A DNA stretch of 64,000 nucleotides from Tumebacillus sp. BK434 (GTDB taxonomy: Bacteria; Bacillota; Bacilli; Tumebacillales; Tumebacillaceae), in NCBI RefSeq assembly GCF_004340785.1, contig NZ_SLXS01000003.1:405689-469688 (forward strand), in the 5' to 3' direction. The position numbers and the translations under genes were made by a program. Of this stretch, positions 8,615 to 16,365 are shown piece after piece (positions within the stretch are counted from its first letter, which is position 1; the number at the start of each line of letters is the position of its first letter). The notes under the pieces were generated by a model, which saw only the letters and a list, made by a program, of their open reading frames with translations, was not told the DNA's origin and ran no database searches.

Positions 8615-9339
8615 TTAGCGAACCACACGCGCGAAGCTCATGTCTACATCCTGCGAATCGGCTTGGTCGAGGACAGCTTCGATAAACGGCGCTTTGAGCT
8701 GCAAGGTGAAGATGAAGCTTTTCAAATACTCGATGAAAACGGAATTCTGCTCTTGGAAACTCTCGAAAGGTTGCGACATGCTTTTCTCGAGGTGTTCAGA
8801 TTTAGCAAAAAAGTCGACAGTATTTTTGCTGAGCTCATTCAACCAGTGGAACAATTCAGTCCATGTCGAATGAAGTTCTGCATCTTCAAGTTGGGCATGT
8901 GTTTCGATGATGCGTTTTAAGATGCCAAGCAGCCGATCAAAGACCGCGCGGTCTAGTGCGCCACGGTCGGTGTGTTCTGTGTTTTCCCATCCTAGTAAGG
9001 TGCGCTCGATTGCGACTGTCAGCGGTGTCAGCTGGTAGTGGAAGTTTTTTGTTTGATTTCGGCAATGCTTTTGAAGTTTCGATTGACTTGCCGCTCGATC
9101 AAGTTGCCCCACTTAACAAGCATCCGGAGATCCTGTTCGACTTCTTCTTTGGTGTACTTTATCTCCGGGTACGCACTTTTCACGTGCTCGTAAATCTCTC
9201 TTTTAAACACCTGATAGCGGTAGATCTCGTGCTGTTCGAACAAGTACCTGATGATCGGCCGGTATCGGTCCGAGTTGTCCTGCGCGAGATATTTCGCTTC
9301 CGTGATCTGATCCACTAACGCCCTCACGGCATGCACCAA
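8615..9339 (-). pseudogene. Remnant of a DUF2397/TIGR02677 (Wadjet JetA-like) gene, frameshifted and truncated
   Basis: Two consecutive minus-strand frames form the N-terminal half of a DUF2397 protein: 9339-9028 carries EAKYLAQDNSDRYRPIIRYL and LRMLVKWGNLIERQ; after a frame change inside an A6 run (T6 at 9045-9050 on the + strand) the second frame continues KNFHYQLTPLTVAIERTLL. The reading then ends at TAA 8615, far short of the family's usual length of nearly 500 residues, and nothing homologous follows before cas6. DUF2397 proteins are the JetA-type component of four-gene SMC-like anti-plasmid systems. No partner genes (DUF2398, SbcC-like, DUF2399) are in the window, so this is a relic. 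Confidence 0.65.
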
Positions 9340-9455
9340 CTTTCGATTTATAACGTTGATGAGTACATGATGGACGAATAATTTTTAAATTATACACTTA
9401 TTGGATGTTTTGTAAGCCTTCATTTGAATTGAAATCAAAAGATTAGGTGCTAACA

Positions 9456-9490
9456 TAAAAGAGACAAGCCTCGTGAATCGGCTTGTCTCT
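9456..9490 (-). terminator. Hairpin downstream of CRISPR array 1
   Basis: An 11-bp perfect stem (AGAGACAAGCC 9460-9470 with GGCTTGTCTCT 9480-9490, 9-nt loop) is followed on the minus strand by TTTTATG. Array 1 is probably transcribed on this strand, so the hairpin would end the crRNA precursor before it enters the relic gene. Confidence 0.65.
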
Positions 9491-9561
9491 CTCGGGTAGG
9501 GACTTTTGTTGTTATGTGGTGTTTATGTACGAAGAGTCGGTGAGTTTTTACGGGTCATTCA

Positions 9562-9745
9562 TATTTGTTCCACTATAGCTCGGGGGTCACGATGTTAGTA
9601 GAGAATACGGGCGTTTTCCTTTTGCAGATCGTCGATTTCAGTCCCCTACAACTTGGGTCTCACGATGTTACTTTATTACCAAGCCGCTAAACAAGACGAT
9701 GGATTGTGCTTTCAGTCCCCTTCAACACGGGTCTCACGATGTTAC
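9562..9745 (-). CRISPR. CRISPR array 1: three repeats, two spacers, decaying
   Basis: Repeats lie at 9562-9598, 9635-9671 and 9709-9745, with spacers of 36 and 37 bp. The repeat nearest the leader differs from the array-2 consensus at two positions, the middle one at about five, and the distal one keeps only its 3' half and ends GATGTTAG instead of GATGTTAC. In crRNA orientation (minus strand) the repeat starts GTAACATCGTGAGACC and ends GGGGACTGAAAG, giving an ACTGAAAG handle. The mutation gradient away from the leader supports minus-strand transcription. Confidence 0.9.
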
Positions 9746-9950
9746 CGACCTTGATGGCCGGACAAAAATACTGTTCTGGCGCGGGTTCCGCAAACTTTGC
9801 AACGGGCTTTAGATGCTACATTTTTCGAGGATTCATTTTCTGTAGAAAAAGTGGCTCGATCCTCGAAACTCTAAGTCATATCCTTATGTTCCCCAGTTTT
9901 AGAATACAATATCCGCTCTTAGGATACAATGAATGGTTAGCCTATAATAT
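9746..9950 (-). promoter_or_regulatory. Leader and promoter of CRISPR array 1
   Basis: The sequence right of array 1 is homologous to that right of array 2. A 48-nt block (9821-9868) is identical in both and contains an inverted repeat, TTCGAGGAT (9824-9832) with ATCCTCGAA (9859-9867). Further upstream, in minus orientation, lies TTGTAT (9924-9929), 17 bp, then TATTCT (9901-9906): a plausible promoter about 155 bp from the first repeat, spaced exactly as in leader 2. The 260 bp between array 1 and the kinase gene are accounted for by this leader and that gene's upstream region. Confidence 0.7.
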
Positions 9951-10006
9951 AAAAAGATATATCCTGAAGGAAGGGCAGCGATTAGGAAATAAAAGGAGCG
10001 AATGAT

Positions 10007-11002
10007 TTGAAAGCATTGCTTACAGATACTTACCTGATGCCAAACGCGATGATTTCGGAGATCGCATATGGCATGATGAATCATAATTATTTGGTTCAAA
10101 CACAGGATGATACATACGTGTTGAAAGCCTACTCAGCTCACCTCTATCCCCCCGACCGTGTACGTCGAGTCTGTTCGGTGCAAAAGATGTTGCGCCAATC
10201 GGGTCTGCCGGTTCCTGACGTGATCGCGACCGCTGCCGGGGAGTTGGTGGCGGAATCGAAACCGGGCTGCTGCTATGTGCTAAGCCGTTTCGTGCTTGGG
10301 CAGCATCCTCAGCGTTTGCATATTCGCGCAGCCGCTGCATTTTCTATGGGGCACACGCTAGGGCGCTTGCATCATGTTCTTGAACGAATGGATCGTGTCA
10401 CAGATTACGCAGTGATGGATTGGGAGACCGCGATGGATCGGACGGAACAATTGCTCCGGCTTGCGGAACCGCATCGCCACGCTACCGGCGTGGATGAAAT
10501 AGCATATCAGGTGTTACAGAGTCAGCTTGCAGCAATTGAACGTCTCGCTGTGCTGCGTGCTGGATTGCCGAAATTGCCAGCACAGTGGGTGCATGGCGAT
10601 TATCAGGAGACCAACTTGCTATTTGATAAAGACGATCAAATCACCGCCGTGATTGATTTTGACAACCTGCGCTGCGTTCCGAGGGGATTGGAGCTCATGC
10701 GCACGATGCACCTTTGTTTTTATAACCGACGGGAACTGCTGCCTGAGGCATACGACTTTTTTGCCGGATATGCAGCCACTGCGAATGGCTTAACCACTGA
10801 CGAAGTCGAAGCGCTCGTTCCTTACTGGACCTACCAAGAACAGATTACCGATTGGCCGATGCGCACCCGCTACGAACAGCCGGACAAATATGATCCTCGC
10901 TGGGATCGGTTCATCCAAATCAGCAATGATTTTTGGGAGACTCATCGCGGTCCTGTTACTGAACGATTTCTCAAAATCCTGCGCACAAGCAATAACAAGT
11001 GA
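10007..11002 (+). CDS. APH-family phosphotransferase (homoserine kinase II/aminoglycoside kinase-like)
   Basis: 331 residues with the kinase fold of the APH family: an N-terminal nucleotide-binding lobe (YVLKAYSA), the catalytic loop WVHGDYQETNLLF (about 198-210) and the metal-binding VIDFDN (about 219-224). Such enzymes phosphorylate small hydroxylated molecules or choline; the substrate cannot be told. The start is a TTG at 10007 with AAAGGAG 8 bases upstream, because the nearby ATG 10002 stops at once. A TATAAT at 9943-9948 may be its -10, diverging from the CRISPR leader. It is bracketed by two CRISPR arrays, probably through leader-array duplication, and I see no sign that it belongs to the CRISPR system. 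Confidence 0.8.
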   Translation: MKALLTDTYLMPNAMISEIAYGMMNHNYLVQTQDDTYVLKAYSAHLYPPDRVRRVCSVQKMLRQSGLPVPDVIATAAGELVAESKPGCCYVLSRFVLGQHPQRLHIRAAAAFSMGHTLGRLHHVLERMDRVTDYAVMDWETAMDRTEQLLRLAEPHRHATGVDEIAYQVLQSQLAAIERLAVLRAGLPKLPAQWVHGDYQETNLLFDKDDQITAVIDFDNLRCVPRGLELMRTMHLCFYNRRELLPEAYDFFAGYAATANGLTTDEVEALVPYWTYQEQITDWPMRTRYEQPDKYDPRWDRFIQISNDFWETHRGPVTERFLKILRTSNNK

Positions 11003-11036
11003 GTTAGCGCAATGCCCCTTTATTACGAACGAAAAA

Positions 11037-11065
11037 CCTCGCCAGAAACGGCGAGGTAGTTTTTT
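11037..11065 (+). terminator. Terminator of the APH-family kinase gene
   Basis: CCTCGCC (11037-11043) pairs with GGCGAGG (11050-11056), followed after a few bases by a run of six T. Confidence 0.8.
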
Positions 11066-11146
11066 GTTGTGATTCTTCTCCTACTACAGATGTTAGTGGC
11101 TGTCCGTATGGTTATTTCTTTCCCATTTTCTCAGGTCATTCGAACA

Positions 11147-11553
11147 GTCTCAGTCCCATTCAACTCGGGTCTCACGATGTTACTGGACGACAACCCGAAG
11201 CTCCCTTTCAAGGAATTCGCCTTTCAGTCCCCTTCTACTCGGGTCTCACGATGTTACAGCGCAATGATGTAATCCGTCATTACGAAGTGCGAATCTTTCA
11301 GTCCCCTTCTACTCGGGTCTCACGATGTTACTCAGGAGGGGAACGCAGATGCATGTAGAAATCATTCACTTTCAGTCCCCTTCTACTCGGGTCTCACGAT
11401 GTTACGACCGAATGCGGCAGCGCGTCTGTGCCGCCCAAGTCTCTTTCAGTCCCCTTCTACTCGGGTCTCACGATGTTACGATCTCCAATTGCCACAAGAC
11501 CGCGAAAAGCTCGCGACTTTCAGTCCCCTTCTACTCGGGTCTCACGATGTTAC
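11147..11553 (-). CRISPR. CRISPR array 2: six repeats, five spacers
   Basis: Repeats of 37 bp start at 11147, 11221, 11295, 11369, 11443 and 11517, a strict 74-bp period with 37-bp spacers. On the + strand the repeat starts CTTTCAGTCCCC and ends CTCACGATGTTAC. Five copies are identical; the one at 11147 has mismatches near its start and in the middle, as expected for the leader-distal repeat. The crRNA strand is the minus strand, whose repeat ends GACTGAAAG. Spacers show no match to each other or to anything I noticed in the window. Confidence 0.97.
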
Positions 11554-11755
11554 CGACCTCGATGGTCGAACAAAAACACAATACTGGAGCGGGTTCCGAA
11601 GACATTAGAGCGGGCTTGGGCAACTGCGTTTTTCGAGGATTCATTTTCTGTAGAAAAAGTGGCTCGATCCTCGAAAACCTTGTGCCTATCCTTATATTTC
11701 CCAGCTATAGAATACAGTATCCAATCTTGGGTTACAATGAATGGTTGGTCTGAAG
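11554..11755 (-). promoter_or_regulatory. Leader and promoter of CRISPR array 2
   Basis: Homologous to the array-1 leader over about 200 bp. The identical 48-nt block lies at 11629-11676, with the inverted repeat arms at 11632-11640 and 11667-11675. In minus orientation TTGTAA (11732-11737), 17 bp and TATTCT (11709-11714) form a likely promoter 156 bp from the first repeat, the same geometry as in leader 1. Confidence 0.7.
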
Positions 11756-11788
11756 AAAAAGGAAATCAAGTTCTTTTACGAGTCAACG

Positions 11789-11947
11789 GCTCTTTCTTCC
11801 TAATTTAATACAAGTGCTATTTCAGTAGGTAGTTGCCGAAGTCATCCAGCAGCAGGTTCGCTGCTGTGATATCGCTGCCGTTCAATCATTCTTGTTCGTT
11901 ATTTTGCTTACCCGTTGCCGGTGTCACAGATGAAGTAGAAGATGAGT
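11789..11947 (-). pseudogene. Decayed copy of the 3' end of the siderophore-binding protein gene
   Basis: The stretch starting at 11814 (GTGCTATTTCAGTAGGTAG) closely follows 14171 onward, the end of the intact binding-protein gene, including its C-terminal LLLDDLGNYLLK codons, and the similarity begins slightly earlier in the terminator region. After about 60 bp an internal segment is missing, then similarity resumes (TTCAATCATTCTTGTTCG versus TTCAGCCATTCTTGCTCG) up to about 11947. It cannot encode a working protein. The rest of 11948-12136 shows nothing I recognise. Confidence 0.75.
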
Positions 11948-12136
11948 ACCATCGACAAGTCAAACACTGTTGGTAACAGATTGCTTATGGCTGTTTGCCG
12001 CACGCGCAGAGAATATCTTCTTGGGTCATCAGGCTCGGCAAAAAGCCATTTGTCAGTTGCGATGACACTCTGATTCCCCAACCGGGAAATTAAGCGGCTA
12101 CAACCTGATCTCCTGTATCCTAGGGGAACTTCTTAT

Positions 12137-12286
12137 TTAAAAGAAAAGAATATCAATCAAACAAGCAAATATGCTAAAGAAAAGTATCTCAAGTATAGAC
12201 TTCAGGAAAAGGTTTTTATCACGTTGCTTTGCAGAGAAGTTTCTAATAATCACAAAAGCAATATAGCCTAAAATAAGGATTTTCAT
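12137..12286 (-). CDS. Small membrane protein, unknown
   Basis: A 49-residue frame starts MKILILGYIAFVIIRNF at ATG 12286, with GAGGGG about 9 bases upstream, and ends in a second hydrophobic stretch (LEILFFSIFACLIDILFF). Two membrane segments separated by a basic loop are visible. The frame is open further upstream, so it could instead be the end of the frame described in the next entry. I do not recognise it. Confidence 0.35.
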   Translation of the reverse strand: MKILILGYIAFVIIRNFSAKQRDKNLFLKSILEILFFSIFACLIDILFF

Positions 12287-12630
12287 ATCAATCGGGCACC
12301 CCTCTATTACTGTCCAGGTGGTGACTTTACCCTTTGATCGGGTCGACAAAGTAAATCTTGCATGCTTATACCAAGTGTAATCAGCACCCGTTGTACTATT
12401 CTTGATAGTTGCATGGTAATGGTAATCCATACTTGTTCAAAGGGAGCACCACCAACCAATACCCTGATTTGTACTGAGTTAGTCATGATCACTGTATGTC
12501 CCACTGCCGCCAACACAAACACTTTCTTGAACGTCCAGAGAGATGAAGTTCGGTGCATATTTCGTTTTTGAAAACTTTTGTCCAATAATTCAATTTTGTT
12601 GGTTTCTAATCCTTCATTGTCCTCGGCCAT
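12287..12630 (-). pseudogene. Unrecognised, probably frameshifted gene
   Basis: Starting at ATG 12630 (GAGGG 10 bases upstream), one frame reads through a strand-rich stretch (TNSVQIRVLVGGAPFEQVW) and then degrades, while the overlapping frame from 12430 carries another protein-like, strand-rich stretch (NSTTGADYTWYKHARF). Both together look like one small beta-rich protein with a frameshift near 12430. No family is recognised, and either frame alone could be real. Confidence 0.3.
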
Positions 12631-12703
12631 AAGTGGAAAATTCCCTCACGCTGCTCAAAGAAACGCCCCAGTCGTTAGAGAGGCTCAGGATTACCTGAAA
12701 TTC

Positions 12704-12733
12704 TTGACACCCTGCCTTTCCATATTCTATATT
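12704..12733 (+). promoter_or_regulatory. Promoter of the TetR-MBL operon
   Basis: TTGACA (12704-12709), 18 bp and TATATT (12728-12733) form a near-consensus sigma-A promoter whose -10 abuts the palindromic operator. Confidence 0.65.
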
Positions 12734-12763
12734 ATAACCAACGGTTACTAACCATTGGTTATA
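12733..12763 (+). promoter_or_regulatory. Palindromic operator of the TetR-family regulator
   Basis: TATAACCAA (12733-12741) and TTGGTTATA (12755-12763) form perfect 9-bp inverted arms around a 13-bp centre, with an additional GGTTACTAACC palindrome inside. It overlaps the end of the promoter and lies just before the tetR start, the usual place for autorepression. Confidence 0.7.
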
Positions 12764-12777
12764 AAGAGGTGAGTCGA

Positions 12778-13428
12778 TTGCCAAGAAGCAAAAAAGAGCT
12801 TCGTGCTGAGGAAACGAAACAGGCGATTATCCTCGCCTCCGGTCAATTGTTTGCCAAGCGGGGTTTTGAAAAGGTTACAATGCGGGAGATCGCCAAAGAG
12901 GCAGGTTGCTCGCATACTGCAATTTATTTGTACTTTAAGGACAAAGAGGCGCTCTTGCATCAGTTGGCGATGGGGCCGCTGCAGGCGTTGTTAGAGCGGT
13001 TTGAGGAGATTTTGCAGGAAAAGAGCCTGCCGCCTGCAGAACGGCTGCGGACGTTTACGCGGGAGTTTATCCGCTTTAACCTGACACAGCGGAGTCTGTA
13101 CAACATTCTCTTTATGACACGGGCGTCGCGGGTGGATGTGGAGGAGCAGGAACTGGCCGTTCAGCGGCTGCGAAACCGGCTGTTTGATTGTTTGCGCAGC
13201 GCGATCAAGATGTGCTTGCCGGGTCAGGTGGCGGAGGAACGGATTCTGGCCTATGCGCGGATCTATTTTTATACGCTCCATGGCATCGTGGGAACGTATC
13301 TGGGATCTGACGAAACGGATGACATGTTACTCGAGCGGTTGGGCTCAACGTTTGAACTTGCGGTGGACGTGATGCTGGCCGGGTTTCAACAAACGCTGGA
13401 AAGGGAGTGGAAGGCGAATGAAAATTGA
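12778..13428 (+). CDS. TetR/AcrR-family transcriptional regulator
   Basis: About 216 residues. The N-terminal DNA-binding domain contains the TetR signature (ASGQLFAKRGFEKVTMREIA, then SHTAIYLYFKDKEALL). The C-terminal half is the helical ligand and dimer domain. I place the start at TTG 12778, 6-7 bases after AGAGGTG; the GTG at 12769 lies inside that site. It is co-transcribed with, and overlaps, the MBL hydrolase gene. A palindromic operator in front indicates autoregulation. The inducer is unknown. Confidence 0.88.
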   Translation: MPRSKKELRAEETKQAIILASGQLFAKRGFEKVTMREIAKEAGCSHTAIYLYFKDKEALLHQLAMGPLQALLERFEEILQEKSLPPAERLRTFTREFIRFNLTQRSLYNILFMTRASRVDVEEQELAVQRLRNRLFDCLRSAIKMCLPGQVAEERILAYARIYFYTLHGIVGTYLGSDETDDMLLERLGSTFELAVDVMLAGFQQTLEREWKANEN

Positions 13429-14092
13429 ACAGGTCTCGGATCACATCTGGTGCTTAAAATCATGGCTGGTGATCCTCACGGTGCGGGTCTGGGTCGTGGT
13501 CGAGAAGGATGGGGTCACGCTGGTCGATGCCGGGATGCCCTTCATGGCGAAAGGAATTCTCAAGTTTCTGCAGGAGTTGAACGCAGGTCCGCTGAAGCGC
13601 ATTGTGCTGACGCATGGTCATGGCGATCATGTCGGGGCGGTGCAGGCGATTCTGAAACAGCACGCAGTGCCAGTCTCTGCACACGCCATTGAAATGCCCT
13701 ACTTGGAAGGCGAACTTCCGTATCCGCGCCGTAAAAAAGCGGAAGCCGGGTTGCCGAAGGGGCTGGTGCAGACGCTTTCGCAGGACGAGGAGAGCTTGCA
13801 GGCAGTCGGCAGTTTACAGCCGTATCTGACTCCGGGGCACTCGCCGGGTCATGTGGTGTACTTTCACGAACAAGACGGTGTGCTGTTGGCCGGTGATCTT
13901 TTCACTTCGAAGCACGGTCTGCTCAAACGCCCGATGCCGATGTTCACGGCAGACATGGCCGAAGCGGTGCGTAGCAGTGCGATCCTCAAGGAGCTGCAGC
14001 CCAAGCGCTTAGAAATTTGCCATAGCCGGCCGGTGATGAACCCTGCAGAACAAGTGGATCGCTATCTGAGGGAAAACGCGGGCAGCAAGTGA
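13418..14092 (+). CDS. MBL-fold metallo-hydrolase
   Basis: 224 residues with the metallo-beta-lactamase zinc motif THGHGDH (65-71), the preceding VDAGMPF strand, TPGHSPGHVVYF (about 139-150) and GDLFTS (about 160-165). It is a glyoxalase II/YflN-like hydrolase; the substrate (a thioester, lactone or other ester) is not determinable. It starts inside the end of the tetR gene, so the two form one operon under the palindromic operator. Confidence 0.85.
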   Translation: MKIEQVSDHIWCLKSWLVILTVRVWVVVEKDGVTLVDAGMPFMAKGILKFLQELNAGPLKRIVLTHGHGDHVGAVQAILKQHAVPVSAHAIEMPYLEGELPYPRRKKAEAGLPKGLVQTLSQDEESLQAVGSLQPYLTPGHSPGHVVYFHEQDGVLLAGDLFTSKHGLLKRPMPMFTADMAEAVRSSAILKELQPKRLEICHSRPVMNPAEQVDRYLRENAGSK

Positions 14093-14123
14093 GGAAATGT
14101 ACTGCAAACCTTTCGACCTGAAC

Positions 14124-14155
14124 AAAAAGCCCTTGCACGCGGCAAGGGCTTTTTC
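14124..14155. terminator. Bidirectional terminator between MBL hydrolase and siderophore-binding protein
   Basis: AAAGCCCTTGC and GCAAGGGCTTT form an 11-bp stem around a short loop with A and T runs on either side, so it can end both convergent genes. Confidence 0.8.
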
Positions 14156-14173
14156 TTCCTATATAAAGAAGTG

Positions 14174-15151
14174 CTATTTCAGCAGGTAGTTGCCGAGGTC
14201 ATCCAGCAGCAGGTTCGCTGCTTTGATACCGCCAGCGGTGTTCCAAATTGCGTCGTCAACTTTGTATGCTTTGCCTGCTTTGACAACTTTGAGGTTCTTG
14301 AAGAGGCTGTCGTTCAGCCATTCTTGCTCGGTTTTGTTCGCTTCGCCGTTGCCGGTGTCGTAGGTGAAGTAGAAGAGGATGTCGCCTTCCATTTCCGGAA
14401 TGCGCTCTTTGCCGACTTCTGCTGCGAAATCTTCTACGTTCTGCTTTTCCGGGCGCGCCAGGCCGAGCTCTTTGAAGATCATGCCGGAGAAGGTGTTGTT
14501 GTAGTAGATGCGGGTCTTGCCAGCCATGAATCGAACCATCGAAACTTCGGTCTTCAGCTTGTCGCCAGCTTTTTCTTTGAACTCAGCAACGCGTGCATCC
14601 CATGCCGCCAGTGCCTTGTCGCCTTCTGCTTTCTTGTTCAGCGCTTCTGCGTACAGGGTGAAGTTCTTTCTCCAGTTGCCGCGCAGATCTTCCGACATGA
14701 CGGTCGGCGCGATCGCTTTCAGCTGTTCGTAGACTTTCTCTTGGCGCATCTTGTTGCCGATGATCAGGTCCGGCTTCAAGGCTGCGATCGCTTCCAGGTT
14801 CGGCTGGGACTCGTCGCCGACCACTTGCACGCCTTCCATCTCCGACTTGATGTGCGCATACCACGGGTCGCCCGTCCAGGACTTGACAGCGCCGACCGGT
14901 TTGACACCCATCGCCAGCAGGGCTTCGGTGCCTTCGTTGGTCAGGACGACCACTTTCTCCGGCGTGCCTTTGATCTCAGTTTCGCCCATCGCGTGTTTCA
15001 CAGTGTATGTAACTTCTTGTTTCGCAGGCTCTCCAGCCGGCTTTTGTTCCTCCGTCTTGGAGCCGCAGCCCGACAGGATGAGCATAGAAGATAAAAGTAC
15101 GGTGAACATGGTGAAGCCGGACTTTTTCAGCCGGTTCATTTTCGAAAACAT
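14174..15151 (-). CDS. Iron-siderophore ABC transporter, substrate-binding lipoprotein
   Basis: About 325 residues, FecB/PF01497 family. A basic, hydrophobic signal peptide ends in the lipobox LSGC, so it is lipid-anchored outside the membrane. Family landmarks are PEKVVVLTNEGTEALLAMG, LEAIAALKPDLIIG and the C-terminal YKVDDAIWNTAGG. I use ATG 15151 behind GAGGGGG; the 14 extra codons upstream would run through a Fur box. It is divergent from the permease and ATPase genes. A shortened, decayed copy of its 3' end lies at 11789-11947. The exact siderophore is unknown. Confidence 0.88.
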   Translation of the reverse strand: MFSKMNRLKKSGFTMFTVLLSSMLILSGCGSKTEEQKPAGEPAKQEVTYTVKHAMGETEIKGTPEKVVVLTNEGTEALLAMGVKPVGAVKSWTGDPWYAHIKSEMEGVQVVGDESQPNLEAIAALKPDLIIGNKMRQEKVYEQLKAIAPTVMSEDLRGNWRKNFTLYAEALNKKAEGDKALAAWDARVAEFKEKAGDKLKTEVSMVRFMAGKTRIYYNNTFSGMIFKELGLARPEKQNVEDFAAEVGKERIPEMEGDILFYFTYDTGNGEANKTEQEWLNDSLFKNLKVVKAGKAYKVDDAIWNTAGGIKAANLLLDDLGNYLLK

Positions 15152-15168
15152 TGTGTTTCCCCCTCGTT

Positions 15169-15187
15169 GAAAATGATTCTCATTTAC
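15169..15187 (-). promoter_or_regulatory. Fur box upstream of the siderophore-binding protein gene
   Basis: GAAAATGATTCTCATTTAC matches the 19-bp Fur consensus at about 16 positions and lies directly upstream of the ribosome binding site, so iron repression is expected. Confidence 0.75.
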
Positions 15188-15232
15188 AGCCATATCCTAC
15201 CCTGCCGCCGCGTATCTTGTCAATAGGTGAAT

Positions 15233-15260
15233 TTGACAAATGATAATGAGTCTCAAATTC
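15233..15260 (+). promoter_or_regulatory. TTGACA and Fur box upstream of the siderophore permease operon
   Basis: A TTGACA at 15233-15238 is followed by GATAATGAGTCTCAAATTC (15242-15260), a Fur-box variant with about 14 of 19 consensus positions. Together with the box at 15169 it suggests coordinate iron control of the divergent operons. The -10 is weak. Confidence 0.6.
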
Positions 15261-15354
15261 ATTGACAGGAACTTCGCCTTTTCCTACACTTAGTACGTAT
15301 CGTCGTTTTGACATCGAGACATTCATCAATTCTCAGGAAGAAGGACTCTTACTT

Positions 15355-16365
15355 ATGTTTGTACTGCTGCCGAAACCTTTGGGCAAAGTCGCAGGACTGA
15401 TCGGGCTGATCGCTTTGATCATCTGTCTAATGTTCATCTCCATCGTCTTTGGCGTGATGGACACCTCGTGGCAGACTGCGGTCGACGCTTATACGAATTT
15501 TTCCGGTACCAATGAACAGATCGTCATCAAGGAGGTCCGCGTGCCGCGCGCTTTGATCGCCGTCGCCGTCGGGGCTTCGCTTGGGATGGTCGGGGTGCTG
15601 ATGCAGACGTTAACGCGCAACCCGCTGGCCGACCCGGGCATCTTTGGGATCAACGCGGGCGCGTCGTTTTTTATTGTACTGGCAATTACGTTTTTCTCGG
15701 TCAACTCGCTGTCGCAGTTCGCTTGGATCGCATTCTTGGGCGCGGCGGTCAGCGGGATCGTCGTCTATGTGCTCGGCGCGCTTGGCCGCGACGGGTTGAC
15801 GCCGCTGAAACTGACGCTGGCCGGGGCGGCGATGACGGCGCTGTTCTCGTCGATGATGCACGGGATGCTCGTCGTCAATGAACGCGCTTTAGAGGAAGTG
15901 CTGTTCTGGCTGGCCGGTTCGGTCGCCGGACGCAAGCTGGAATTCCTGACCTCCGTCCTGCCGTACCTCGGCGTCGGCTGGATCGGCACGCTGCTCATCT
16001 CCGGGCAGCTCAACACGCTGATGATGGGCGACGACGTGGCGAAAGGGCTCGGGCAGCGCACCGCGCTCCTGAAAGGCGTCACCGGCCTCTTGATCATCCT
16101 GCTGGCCGGCGCTTCGGTGGCGGTCGCGGGGCCGATTGGATTTGTCGGGCTGGTCATTCCGCACATCGCACGGTTCATGGTCGGCATCGATCTGCGCTGG
16201 GCGCTCGTGTACAGCGCGGCGCTCGGGGCGGTGCTGGTGCTCGCCGCCGACGTCGCGGCGCGCTGGATCGTCATGCCGGATGAACTGCCGCTCGGCGTGA
16301 TGACAGCGCTGATCGGCGTGCCGTTCTTCGTCTATGTGGCACGAAAGGGGCTGACCCGGAAATGA
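15355..16365 (+). CDS. FecCD-family siderophore ABC transporter permease
   Basis: About 336 residues with roughly nine membrane segments. Typical FecCD features are the RVPRALIAVAVGASLGMVG and MQTLTRNPLADPGIFGINAGA stretch near the N-terminus and GPIGFVGLVIPHIAR near the C-terminus (coupling to the ATPase). ATG 15355 follows GAAGAAGGA; the longer frame to 15262 would include sequence just behind the Fur box. Its TGA overlaps the ATG of the next permease gene. Confidence 0.9.
   Translation: MFVLLPKPLGKVAGLIGLIALIICLMFISIVFGVMDTSWQTAVDAYTNFSGTNEQIVIKEVRVPRALIAVAVGASLGMVGVLMQTLTRNPLADPGIFGINAGASFFIVLAITFFSVNSLSQFAWIAFLGAAVSGIVVYVLGALGRDGLTPLKLTLAGAAMTALFSSMMHGMLVVNERALEEVLFWLAGSVAGRKLEFLTSVLPYLGVGWIGTLLISGQLNTLMMGDDVAKGLGQRTALLKGVTGLLIILLAGASVAVAGPIGFVGLVIPHIARFMVGIDLRWALVYSAALGAVLVLAADVAARWIVMPDELPLGVMTALIGVPFFVYVARKGLTRK

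Noticed and set aside
11325-11808. Open frames running through CRISPR array 2
   Set aside because: They read FQSPSTRVSRCY or SVPFYSGLTML repeatedly, which is only the translated CRISPR repeat.
14171-15094. 307-codon + strand frame opposite the siderophore-binding protein
   Set aside because: Antisense to a gene with lipobox and family motifs; Phe/Val-rich shadow with no ribosome binding site.
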